Position numbers and translations under genes: made by a program
Notes under the pieces: model-generated
Told to the model about the DNA's origin: nothing
Seen by the model: the letters and a program-made list of their open reading frames with translations, nothing else
The model's database searches: none
NCBI GenBank assembly: GCA_963823675.1
Contig: CAWGMT010000016.1
Coordinates: 1 to 64,000 of the forward strand
Direction: 5' to 3'
From: CAWGMT01 sp963823675
GTDB taxonomy: Bacteria; Planctomycetota; Planctomycetia; Isosphaerales; Isosphaeraceae
Length of the DNA: 64,000 bases
In this document: positions 8,305-17,271 of the stretch, piece by piece
How positions within the stretch are numbered: position 1 is the first letter of the stretch
Layout: each line of letters begins with the position of its first letter

Positions 8305-9748
8305 ATGTCGATCCATTCAAGAATTCTGGTCATGTTCGGGATGACCGTGGTGATACCCGTGGGTATCGTCGTGGGCAATCGTGTTGACGCCGACGAGCCC
8401 CCGCGAGACGGCGCGTCCGTCTCCAGGGCCGGCTCCCCATCCGTGGAACGAATGCTGTTGCTTTCCAACGGCCAGATCGTGCAGGGTGTCATCTCCGACG
8501 ACAACCTCCAGTACCAGGTTGTGCAGCGCGTCGGCGTGTTGAAATTCCCCAAGAAGCGCGTCGAGGGTGTGTTCGGCTCGGTGCGTGAAATTTACCGGTA
8601 CAAGCTGGAGCAGCTTCCCGAGCGCGATTCCGAAGAGCGAATGAAGTTGGCCCACTGGTGCTTGAACCGTCAGATGATTCCGGAAGCTCGCGAACAATTG
8701 ACGAAAGTCGTCGGGCTGAATCCCAGGAATCAGCAGGCCCAGGCCATGCTCGTGTCGATCGACCAGGCAGCGACCATCGCCGAACTGCGCCAGCGTGATC
8801 CCGAGGTCCGACAGACCCAGGCCGAGCGGCTTGCCGACGATCGCCCGGCAACTCTCGATTCGGCCGTGATCCGCGGAGCTCAGAGCGCGATGAGGATCTC
8901 CGGCTCGCCGGTCATCTTCGATCTGCCCAGGCCGCTGGCGATCACGCGGGCTACTGAATTTGCCAAGTACGTACATCCATTGCTGCAAGCCTACTGCGCC
9001 AAATGTCATAACGAAAACCATGACGGGGCGTTTCAGCTCGTCCAGTACAGGACCCGCGCCGATCAAACCACCGACGCCCTCAGGGCCAATCTCGACGCAA
9101 CTCTGCGACTGGTTCGACCCGGAAAACCTGTCCCGAAGCGAACTGCTGTCCAGCACGCTTCGGCCCCATGGCCGCGGTCCTAACAAGCGGCCCATCTTCC
9201 CGGGCTCCAATGACCGGGCCTATCAGGTCCTGGAAAGCTGGGTCAGCCAGCTTCGACCTCCCAGGCCGATGCGAGACGCCTCGGTGCTGGGACGACCGCG
9301 CGTTGATAACGAACAAGCGGAAGTTTTCGCCGCGCAACGGGAACGCATCAGCCGGGAACACCCGGACCCCCGCATGCAAGAAGAGCCTCGCTCCACCCCG
9401 AATCGCGGCCCGGTCGCCGAGGACCAGAGTCATGCAAACCCCCAGGAGTTTCCCCTGCCCTTCGTGATCAGTGGCGTCAGGCCGGCAGTCCCGCAGAGCG
9501 CGATGCCACCAAGGGCGGCGGACCGGCCTCCCACGCGATCCGCGACCAACAACGTCTCGGGCGCTCGGCCCGCTGCCGCAACGACTCCAGAGACGCATAA
9601 GCCCGCAGCAACGGCCGATCCGAAGCTGCCAGCCGATCAGACCGCAGCAACGGGTGAGAACGCGACGGCCAAAAAATCGAGCCAGCCGCTGAAGCTCGAC
9701 CCGGCGCTCCTCCAAAAAGTTTTGCAGAGCCGGAACGCTGGCCAGTGA
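8305..9748 (+). pseudogene. Secreted protein with cytochrome c-type CxxCH motif, one frame break
   Basis: An N-terminal hydrophobic signal is followed by a small beta-rich domain (LLLSNGQIVQGVISDDNLQY), a helical TPR-like region (RMKLAHWCLNRQMIPEAREQL), and AYCAKCHNEN, a CxxCH heme-type motif of the kind common in planctomycete surface proteins. The first frame runs into nonsense after LDATLRLV at about 9112. The next frame continues with DPENLSRSELLSSTLRPHG and an Ala/Pro/Thr-rich tail to a stop at 9748. One extra base near 9112 explains this. Intact it would be about 480 aa and periplasmic. Function unknown; a structural or redox role is possible. Confidence 0.65.
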
Positions 9749-9763
9749 TGACAGGATCCTGCC

Positions 9764-10583
9764 GTGTCAGCTCGCTTCTTGATGGCTTTATTCGACTCGA
9801 TCTATGTCATCGCGCTGGCTGCGTGGATCGGCAGTGCCTTGTTCCTGTCGCTGGGATTGATCCCGCTCATCGTCAAGCAACTGGGGCCGGAGCCCGCAGA
9901 GAAGCTGGTCCGCGCCCTCCTTCCCCGGTATTGCGTCTGGGGGGCCATCTGCGGAGCGCTCGCCCTTTCGTCTATGGTGGCCGTGCCGCTCTGTTATCCC
10001 GAGTATCGCGGAGTCAAGGTGGGAGTACAGGCTCTCGCGATCATCTCCTGCATCCTGATCACGCTTTACGTCGGGAACTCAAAAACGTCGGTGAGGAACG
10101 AGCCACGCGGTACTGGTCTCGTCCTACCCGGGGCGATTCATGCCGCTTTTTCGTCGCGCTTTTTCGCTCAATGCCCTGGTGGCGATCACCGGTGTGGGCC
10201 TCCTGATCGCCTTTGCGACCCGGGCCAGCCCCAAGACTTCGGGGATCGTCGAGCTGACCCCGCAAGAGCGAGGCCGTTACGATGTGGCCATTGGCCGGGT
10301 GATCGAACAGATCGAGGTGAAATACGGATTCCGCCAGCCGTCGCCGCCAAGATCGGGCGAGCCAATCGAAGCGGAACCGGCGATCGACCCCGAGACTGTC
10401 CAGGAAATTGAGTCGTTCTACGCTCGAAAACGGCGGAAGGAAGACGCCCGCGCCGGGCATGGTGCGGCGCAAAACCCGCACGCGGCACCGGCGCTGCGTC
10501 CGGGGCCCCGCCGCCATCTTCTTGATGGATCTGGCAGAACCGCCAGCGGCACACTCTGGCGGACCGCCTGCCCGATGCCGTAG
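9764..10583 (+). pseudogene. Membrane protein (DUF4149-like), frame broken near 10080-10140
   Basis: The first frame (from the ATG at 9764) gives three membrane segments: SIYVIALAAWIGSALFLSLGL, the region around VWGAICGALALSSMVAV, and VQALAIISCILITLYVG. It becomes nonsense after about 10080. A different frame resumes from about 10140 with RAFSLNALVAITGVGLLIAF, a fourth membrane segment, then a soluble tail (ELTPQERGRYDVAIGRVIEQI). Together this is a four-helix membrane protein of the TMEM205/DUF4149 type. Two indels between 10080 and 10145 may be needed. It starts 15 bp after the preceding gene, so the two are probably co-transcribed. Function unknown. Confidence 0.55.
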
Positions 10584-10671
10584 ACTGATGTTACCCACGA
10601 CGGTACTGGCTGCCCCGTCCGTCGTCGCCTGCCCTACTAGCGGGGTGCGATATTCCGTAACCCAGCCGACG

Positions 10672-11760
10672 ATGACGGCCGCTTCCTACAGTCTGGAACC
10701 TCCCAGCAACGCAGAGCCGACCCGGAGTTCCCGCTCCGAGCGTCTATTGGCGACTCTGGCCCCGTTTCGGCGAGTCGTCGCGGTCTCGCACGTCAACCCC
10801 GACCCCGACTCGCTCGCAAGCATGCTGGGCATCAAGGCCCTGGTCGATTCGTGCCAGGCGGGCAAACCGGTGATTCTCACCGTCGACGGCATGATCGCGC
10901 GCTCGGAGAATCGGGCCATGGTGCACTTGATCCCGATCCCGCTGGTTCCCGTCGAGAGCGTCAACCCCGATTCCCAGACCGCCATCGTCATGGTCGATAC
11001 CCAGCCCTACACGGGCAGGCGATTCAGCGAAGCAGCCGTGCCGCACGTAGTCATCGACCACCACGAGACAGGGGGAGTCTTAAACGGCGTGCTCTTCAGT
11101 GATATTCGCACCCATCTGGGGGCGACCAGCACGATGGTAACCGGCTACCTGCTTGAGCAGCGTGTCGTCGTGAGCCCCCAGTTGGCCTCGGCACTCCTCT
11201 ACGGAATCGAGTCGGAGACGACCGGGTACCCCCGCGAGGCAAGCTCTCTGGATGACGGCGCCCTGATCTGGCTGTTCCCCCGGGCCGACAAGGACTTACT
11301 GGCTCAAATCCGCAACCCAAAACTTCCCCAAAGTCACTTTGCGACTTTTCAGAACGCGCTGGCCAACGCGTTCCTGTACGACGACCTCGTCGTCAGTTGG
11401 TGTGGAACCGTCACTCAGCCGGATATTATCGCGGAGATCGCCGACTTTTTCATCCGCTTTGATCAGGTCAACTGGGCGCTCGCGGTCGGTGTGTTCGACG
11501 ACCGGCTGAAACTGTCTCTGCGGGCGGGACAACTGGGCGGCCGCGCGGGCGAGACGCTCTATACCGTGGTCAACGGTATCGGCACCGCGGGAGGACACGA
11601 TCGACGCGCCGGTGGTGCCATAGTGCTTCCCGACCGGCGTCCCGAGACCGTCGAGGATTTGCTACGAACAGTGCGGCACCGCCTGCTCGGCCAGCTTCAC
11701 ATCGACGAGCAGCAGGGACGGCGGCTCTTGAATGGATGTAGCATGATCCAGGCTCCGTAG
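10672..11760 (+). CDS. DHH-family phosphoesterase (NrnA-like)
   Basis: 362 aa. DHH phosphoesterases hydrolyse short oligonucleotides, pAp or cyclic dinucleotides with Mn2+. Seen: VSHVNPDPDSLASMLGIKAL (motif I, D44 and D46), IVMVDTQP (motif II, D109) and VVIDHHETGG (the DHH motif at 129-131). A C-terminal DHHA1-like part has GTAGGHDRRAGGAIVLPD, matching the GGHxxAAG substrate-binding motif. The exact substrate cannot be told from sequence. The start is uncertain: ATG 10672 gives a sensible N-terminus, but ATG 10588 is also in frame. Confidence 0.82.
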   Translation: MTAASYSLEPPSNAEPTRSSRSERLLATLAPFRRVVAVSHVNPDPDSLASMLGIKALVDSCQAGKPVILTVDGMIARSENRAMVHLIPIPLVPVESVNPDSQTAIVMVDTQPYTGRRFSEAAVPHVVIDHHETGGVLNGVLFSDIRTHLGATSTMVTGYLLEQRVVVSPQLASALLYGIESETTGYPREASSLDDGALIWLFPRADKDLLAQIRNPKLPQSHFATFQNALANAFLYDDLVVSWCGTVTQPDIIAEIADFFIRFDQVNWALAVGVFDDRLKLSLRAGQLGGRAGETLYTVVNGIGTAGGHDRRAGGAIVLPDRRPETVEDLLRTVRHRLLGQLHIDEQQGRRLLNGCSMIQAP

Positions 11761-11869
11761 CTCGGAAGCGCGCCAGTGACGAACGCAATTGACACGACTC
11801 GCAGTCGGCCGCGTACTAAGGTATGATCGACAAACTTCGTTGATCATTGAGGCCCGGGGCCAGCAACCC

Positions 11870-12984
11870 ATGATGGATCAGCGTTATGCGTTTCGTGAGC
11901 CGTCGGAACTACTCAGCCCGTCGCTCTTGATCTACCGCCAACTCGTCACTGAAAACATTCAGGGCATGATCGCGCTTGCGCGAGGACCGGAGCGGCTGCG
12001 CCCGCACGTCAAGACCCACAAGATGGCCGAGGTCGTCCGGCTGGCCGAATCGTTCGGGATCCGCAAGCACAAATGCGCCACGATCGCCGAGGCCGAGATG
12101 ATCGCGGCGGCGGGCGGGAGTGATGCGCTGCTGGCCTATCCGCTCGTCGGCCCGAACCTGAAACGATTCGCTCACCTGCTTCGAGGCTACCGCAGCACGA
12201 CGTTTCGCGCGACGGTCGATCATCCCGACGCGGCACGTGCTCTCGCGGAAGCAGTTGCCGGGTTTGATCGGCAAATCCCGGTCATGGTCGATCTGGAAGT
12301 CGGCATGGGTCGGACAGGGATCGATCCCGGGGAGCCGGCCGCCGCGCTTTACGCACTCATCGCGCGGCTGCCCGGGCTCGTACCCGACGGGCTGCACGCC
12401 TACGACGGCCATATCCATGACAGCGATCCCCTACGCGCCGCCGCGCCGTGCAACCCGGTCTGGAAAAAACGCTCGCTCTGCGCGACCGCTTGCTCAAGCA
12501 GGGCTTGCCGGTGCCGCGGCTGGTCCTGGGGGGAACGCCCCATTTGCCGATCTACGCCGAGCTCGACCTTCCCGGAGTGGAATGCTCGCCAGGCACCGCC
12601 GTCTTTCACGACGATAGCTACCAATCGAAGTATCCCGACCTGCACTTCACGCCTGCCGCTCTCCTCTTGACCCGAGTGGTCAGCCATCCGCGACCCGGCC
12701 GGCTCTGTCTGGACCTTGGCTATAAAGCCGTGTCATCCGACCCGGTCGGCCCCCGCGCCCGGCTGCTCGACGTCGACGACGCCCGGCCCGTCCAGCACAG
12801 TGAGGAGCATCTGGTCGTCGAGACTGCCCAAGCCGAGAAGCTCGCGCTCGGAACTCCGCTCCTGGCCATCCCGACTCACGTCTGCCCCACGGTCGCCCTC
12901 TACCGCCGCGCCTACATCATCGACGGAGGCCAGGTCGTCGACCAGTGGGAAGTCACAGCCCGCGACCGGATGCGCGGAATTTGA
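11870..12984 (+). pseudogene. D-threonine aldolase / D-serine dehydratase-like PLP enzyme, one frame break
   Basis: Alanine racemase-fold type III PLP enzyme. RPHVKTHKM near residue 45 carries the Schiff-base lysine. Further landmarks are the PVMVDLEVGMGRTGI barrel segment and GLHAYDGHIHD. The C-terminal PTHVCPTVAL matches the His-x-Cys zinc site of D-serine dehydratase/D-threonine aldolase enzymes. The frame breaks at about 12436: after HDSDPLRAAA the sequence continues in the next frame as QPGLEKTLALRDRLLKQGLP to a stop at 12984. A single missing base restores a protein of about 371 aa. The 3' end overlaps lipA convergently by 32 bp. Substrate (D-Thr, D-Ser or 3-hydroxy-Asp) is not determinable here. 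Confidence 0.8.
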
Positions 12985-13945
12985 CTGCCATCAGGTCGGC
13001 GTGGTAGCTCGACCGAACGAACGGCCCGCTGGCAACGTCGATGAACCCCATGCCTTTTGCCAGCCGTCCCAGCTCGTCGAACTCAGCGGGCGGCACGTAG
13101 CGAACGACCGGCAGGTGTCGTCCCGAAGGCTGAAGGTACTGTCCGAGCGTGATCAAGTCGCAGCCAATCGAGCGCAGGTCCGCCAGCGTCTCGATCAACT
13201 CTTCGGTCGTCTCGCCAAGACCAAGCATCAAGCCGCTCTTGGTTCGGACCTCTGGGGCCGCTTTCTTGACGTGCTCGAGGACGGCAAGACTGACGTCATA
13301 CCGGCTCTTTTTGCGCACGTGCTGCTGGAGCCTGGCGACTGTTTCGAGATTATGATTGAACACGTCGGGCCGCGAGGACAGGACCACGTCGATCAACTCG
13401 GCGCGCCCGTCGAAGTCGGGGGTAAGCACTTCGATCGTCGCCCCCAGGCGGTTGCGAACCGCCAGTACGCAAAGGCGGAAGTGACCGGCCCCGCCGTCAG
13501 GCAAGTCGTCGCGCGTGACCGATGTGATGACGACGTGCTTGAGCCCCAGCCGATGACACGCTTCGGCGAGGCGCTCCGGCTCGTCGACTGCGACCGCCTC
13601 GGGATGGCCCCGCTTGACGGCACAGAACCCGCAGGGACGGGTACAGACGTCGCCCAGGACCATGAACGTGGCGGTGCGCCGGCTCCAGCACTCGGAGCGA
13701 TTGGGACAGCGCGCACTTTCACACACGGTCTCGAGCCCGAGCTCCTCGACCAGATTGCGCGTGAACGACATTCCCCTCGTCGCCGGCACCGGACGCTTGA
13801 GCCACGCCGGCAGCCGGCGCAGCCTCACGTTGGCCTCGGGCGATCCAGCCTCGCAACCGGACGAAGCCGCTCCGCCGCCGTCTTCGGCCAGGACAGTGAG
13901 GCTCGGCAGGTTGGGCCGCTTACCCAGGACTGGGTGCGTAGACAT
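12953..13945 (-). CDS. lipA: Lipoyl synthase
   Basis: 330 aa. Radical SAM enzyme that inserts sulfur at C6 and C8 of protein-bound octanoyl groups. The auxiliary cluster cysteines are in CESARCPNRSEC (C75, C80, C86), the radical SAM triad in CTRPCGFC (C101, C105, C108), and the C-terminal RSSYHA supplies the conserved serine ligand. The first about 45 residues are a low-complexity extension. It overlaps lipB by 26 bp in the same orientation, forming a lipB-lipA operon. Its products would serve the SucB lipoyl domain encoded at 19-20 kb. Confidence 0.95.
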   Translation of the reverse strand: MSTHPVLGKRPNLPSLTVLAEDGGGAASSGCEAGSPEANVRLRRLPAWLKRPVPATRGMSFTRNLVEELGLETVCESARCPNRSECWSRRTATFMVLGDVCTRPCGFCAVKRGHPEAVAVDEPERLAEACHRLGLKHVVITSVTRDDLPDGGAGHFRLCVLAVRNRLGATIEVLTPDFDGRAELIDVVLSSRPDVFNHNLETVARLQQHVRKKSRYDVSLAVLEHVKKAAPEVRTKSGLMLGLGETTEELIETLADLRSIGCDLITLGQYLQPSGRHLPVVRYVPPAEFDELGRLAKGMGFIDVASGPFVRSSYHADLMAVKFRASGRGL

Positions 13946-14657
13946 GAGAAAGAACCTGGCGCTGGATCTGCGGATGCTTGGTGTAAATATGATGCCGCTC
14001 TAGTCCGAAGACCTGCTCCAGATTACGGATCAGGGCCTCGCGAACCTTGTTCATGGACGTGTGGCGCTGGCGGCGGGATTCCATCGACGTGTGGCGCAAG
14101 GGGCTCTCGCCGATACCGGGCTCATCCAGCACCTCAAAGAGATCGAGATAGGGTCCCACGTTCAGCGTCAACCCGTGGTACGCGATCCAGCGGTTCACGG
14201 CCACGCCGACCGACGCGATCCGGGCAGGCCCGGAAAAGACGCCCGGCAGGTCAGCCCGGGTCGTACCCGTAAGATCGAATTCCTCCAGAACTCCTCGGAT
14301 CGCCGCGTGGAGCCCGTCCAGATATCCCTGCAGTGTCAGTCCCAGACGAGCGAACGGAAGTGCGACATATCCGACAAGCTGCCCGGGAACGTGGAGCACG
14401 CAGCCACCGCCGCGATTGACCCAGTGAACGGAGATCCCCATGGACTCCAGCGTCTCGTCGTCCGGTACGATATGGGCGCGGCTGCCGGATCGCCCCACGC
14501 TGATCGTCGGGGCGTGCTCGCAGAGAATCAGGACCGCTCCGTTCTCCTCACCGAGGTCGTAGACGATCCGGCGCTGGAGTCGCTGGACCTCCATGAAGTC
14601 CACCAGCCCCAGCATGTATATTTCGAGCGGCGGCAGTTCCGGGGATGGCCTCGTCAT
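13920..14657 (-). CDS. lipB: LipB-family protein lacking the canonical catalytic Cys and Lys
   Basis: 245 aa. Overall LipB fold signatures are present: RGGGCVLHVPGQLVGYV, a KIA-like segment and YHGLTLNV. LipB moves octanoate from acyl-carrier protein to lipoyl domains using a Cys/Lys dyad. By alignment in memory to the E. coli enzyme (KKICSLG and NPCGYAG), this protein has R146 in place of the lysine and P180 in DEPG in place of the catalytic cysteine. The HGPGQ motif reads HVPGQ. The C-terminal ESPLRHTSMESRRQ is also atypical. Operon position next to lipA supports a lipoylation role, but the classic chemistry looks impossible. Confidence 0.8.
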   Translation of the reverse strand: MTRPSPELPPLEIYMLGLVDFMEVQRLQRRIVYDLGEENGAVLILCEHAPTISVGRSGSRAHIVPDDETLESMGISVHWVNRGGGCVLHVPGQLVGYVALPFARLGLTLQGYLDGLHAAIRGVLEEFDLTGTTRADLPGVFSGPARIASVGVAVNRWIAYHGLTLNVGPYLDLFEVLDEPGIGESPLRHTSMESRRQRHTSMNKVREALIRNLEQVFGLERHHIYTKHPQIQRQVLSHVYAPSPG

Positions 14658-14856
14658 CGGTGCAAATCACAGTTAACAATGGGATCAACGACATCGCATT
14701 CGATCCGCTCGCCCCGTTTCGGGACATCATCAATCTACACGGCGAAAACCCACGGCGGCAAGTGGAGGTAAGCGATCGGCGCGGCGAAAACCAGCCGCTG
14801 CGCCGCAAACCCCGCGCGACACTGCGGTTCGCCGTCGATTGATCCCAGCCGGGCTG

Positions 14857-15096
14857 TCACGCCGGGCCCGCGCCGTAGATGTGCTGCACGGGAGTCTTGT
14901 GGCCCCACGCGATCTGGTCGCGCGTCACGCCGAACACGGCGGCGATCCGGTCGCGATCTTCCGGGCTTGGCGTCCACCGCCCGAGCACAATTGCCAGCAC
15001 GCGCTGCTCGTCCACGTTCGCGAGCTCTGCAAGCTGTTTGGCGTCGATTCCGCGGTCGGCGCACAGTTGCTCGATCGTCTTCTGGCCCTCGGTCAT
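14857..15096 (-). CDS. Small HTH (XRE-like) protein, tandem copy 2
   Basis: 79 aa. The helix-turn-helix region is DAKQLAELANVDEQRVLAIVLGRWTPSPEDRDRIAAVFGV, the usual lambda-repressor-type arrangement. It is followed by a conserved tail IAWGHKTPVQHIYGAGPA. The tail is shared with the neighbouring gene (IVWGHAAPVEHVYGHGP), so the two are tandem paralogues. The start ATG at 15096 follows AGGTGG on the coding strand. No partner operon genes are obvious. Regulatory target unknown. Confidence 0.72.
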   Translation of the reverse strand: MTEGQKTIEQLCADRGIDAKQLAELANVDEQRVLAIVLGRWTPSPEDRDRIAAVFGVTRDQIAWGHKTPVQHIYGAGPA

Positions 15097-15135
15097 GCTG
15101 ACCCACCTTTCCTGCTTCACCGCGGCAACGGCGCG

Positions 15136-15387
15136 TCAGGGACTGCGGCCGAACTGTGGGCCGTGCCCATAGACGTGCTCGACCGGCGCCGCATGTCCCC
15201 AGACGATCTGCTCGAGCGCGACGCCGACCGCCGCCGCCAGGCGCTGGCGCTGCTGCGGACTGGGGGTATATCGGTTGGCGGCGATCGCCTCGATGACCTT
15301 CCCGTCCAGTCCCGACCCCTCGACCAGGTCCGCGAGGCCGACGCCTCGGTCCGCCATCCACTCGGCGAGTGACTTGACTTGTTCCAT
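15136..15387 (-). CDS. Small HTH (XRE-like) protein, tandem copy 1
   Basis: 83 aa. HTH-like segment GLADLVEGSGLDGKVIEAIAANRYTPSPQQRQRLAAAVGV and the same tail signature, W-G-H-x-x-P-V-x-H-x-Y-G-x-G-P, then QFGRSP. It lies 39 bp upstream of its paralogue on the same strand. The Pro/His/Tyr tail looks like a metal- or protein-binding appendage and is not part of the HTH. Its function is not known to me. Confidence 0.72.
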   Translation of the reverse strand: MEQVKSLAEWMADRGVGLADLVEGSGLDGKVIEAIAANRYTPSPQQRQRLAAAVGVALEQIVWGHAAPVEHVYGHGPQFGRSP

Positions 15388-15592
15388 CACCGGTACCCCA
15401 CGCAATCCGGCCGCTGGGCTTCTTTCCTCCACGCATTATACCAGCGCAGCGCTCAAATCAAGGTCGAAATGTCGAGGCGGGCGACCGGTGTTCAACTCGC
15501 CTCGTTATTGTGATTGCTTGCGTCCTAACTCTCGCTTCGCGTTTGGCTTGTGTTTGTTATACTATTTCTGTGCAAGTTAGTATGAAAGTGGT

Positions 15593-16953
15593 ATGCGCCG
15601 AAGTTCCGGAGGTACGCACGTGAGGGTGCCTGAGCGTCCACCGCGACAATCAGAGTTATGGCAGTGCTGCGCGGGCGAAGGGTCGTCGGTACACCGATTA
15701 CTCCAGCAAGTGCCAGCACGAACGGTTAGAGGGAGATACTTGCATTGGGATGAGCTGCGCCACCGAAAACCGCCGCAAGGCCTCAGTCTTCTTGAGTGGT
15801 GGTTCGCCTTGAAGTTGCGCCGGGAGGCAGGGCGCGGGATATCCCGCTCCTCGATAAGAACGGTATCGCTTTCCGATTCAATCTGTCTGATCCATTACCG
15901 TCTTGCCTTCATCTGTTGGATTCGCGTGCAGCAGGCAGGATCAAGCAGCCGGAACCCGTGATCAATCCGGAAACCAGGAGCGCGTACCTGGTACGTTCGC
16001 TGATCGAAGAATCGATCACGTCAAGCCAGCTCGAGGGGGCCTCCACGACCAGAGAGGTCGCCAAGCGAATGATCAAGGAAGGTCGCGAACCCCGGAACCG
16101 AAGCGAGAAAATGATCCTGAACAATTACTTGACCATGCACCGAATCCTCGAGATCAGAAACGAGGAAATGACCGGCGAGCTCTTATTCGAAATCCACCGA
16201 ATGGTGACCGAAGGAACGTTCGACGACCCATCGGACTGCGGGCGATTTCGCCGGCCGGATGAGAGGATCGTGGTGGGAGATCCGTACGGCGAAGTCTTCC
16301 ACGTCCCCCCGCCGGCGGAAGAGCTGGAGCGAAGGCTCGACCTCCTGCTCCGCTTCGCGAATGGCGCCAGTCCGGCATGGTTCGTACACCCATTTGTGCG
16401 ATCGATGATCCTCCATTTCTGGCTGGCCTACGACCATCCGTTTGTTGATGGGAATGGAAGGACCGCGCGAGCGCTTTTTTACTGGTCCATGCTCCGACAT
16501 GGTTATTGGTTATTCGAGTATCTAAGCATATCCAATGTGATCCTCAAGGGACCGGCCCAATACGGTTTGGCCTTCCTCTACTCCGAGTCGGATGAGAATG
16601 ACCTGACTTATTTCCTGGTCTATCACGCCGCAGTGGTCGAGAGAGCGATCGAGGACTTGCGGCAAGACATCGAACAGCGAGCGCAGGAGCTCATGGTGGT
16701 TGAGGCGGACATAGCCGGGCTGACCGATTTGAATCATCGGCAGCGCGATCTCATTGCGCACGCTTTGCGACATCCGACTCAGAACTATTCGATCGCGTAC
16801 CATCGCGGCACACACGGCGTCGTCTACGAAACGGTGCGCCAAGATCTGATGCAGCTTGCAGACCGAGGTTTGCTGAAACAGCGCAAGGTCGGCAAAACCT
16901 GGCGTTTCATACCCGCGCCCGATCTCAAGCGGCGGTTGCGTCTGATCAAATAA
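15593..16953 (+). pseudogene. Fic family protein, one frame break in the N-terminal part
   Basis: Fic enzymes transfer AMP or other nucleotide moieties to protein hydroxyls. The catalytic motif HPFVDGNGRTARALF is at about 16434-16478. An autoinhibitory helix motif of the S/T-x3-E-G/N type, SSQLEGA, lies upstream of it, making this a class II Fic protein. A C-terminal winged-helix-like part (RGTHGVVYETVRQDLMQLADRGLL) suggests DNA binding. The conserved N-terminal segment GRYLHWDELRHRKPPQGLSL is in a different frame from the rest; the switch is at about 15836 and one base restores it. The exact start upstream of 15700 is uncertain. Confidence 0.8.
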
Positions 16954-17039
16954 AATCCGCCGTCGCCCCTTTTCGGTTCATCAGCGGCGACGAACGCAAT
17001 CGCGGAAGTGCCTCGCCACGTCACTTCCCCCCAAGAAAC

Positions 17040-17127
17040 GGAGAGGGGGGGATTCGAACCCCCGAAACCGGTTTCCCAGTTTAACGGTTTAGCAAACCGT
17101 CGCTATCGACCACTCAGCCACCTCTCC
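17040..17127 (-). tRNA. tRNA-Ser, anticodon GCU
   Basis: 88 nt, a class II tRNA. A 7-bp acceptor stem is formed by GGAGAGG and CCTCTCC. The anticodon stem-loop CGGTTTGCTAAACCG places GCU in the anticodon position. A long variable arm follows, and the T-loop is GGTTCGAATCC. No CCA is encoded at the 3' end. It reads serine AGC/AGU codons. Confidence 0.97.
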
Positions 17128-17271
17128 GGGCGATCGGCCGAAATCCGGCTGGCACGCCACATCGTACGATCTCTATCGAAACTTACCAGAGCCCGCCCTG
17201 GATCGTCAATCACGCCGGAACCCGCGGCCGGGCTGAGTCCGATCCGGCGACTGCTCTTGCTGCAACGGCCG

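Noticed and set aside
12716..14272. 518-codon plus-strand frame
   Set aside because: Covers lipA and lipB on the opposite strand, both clearly recognised; the frame has no family resemblance.
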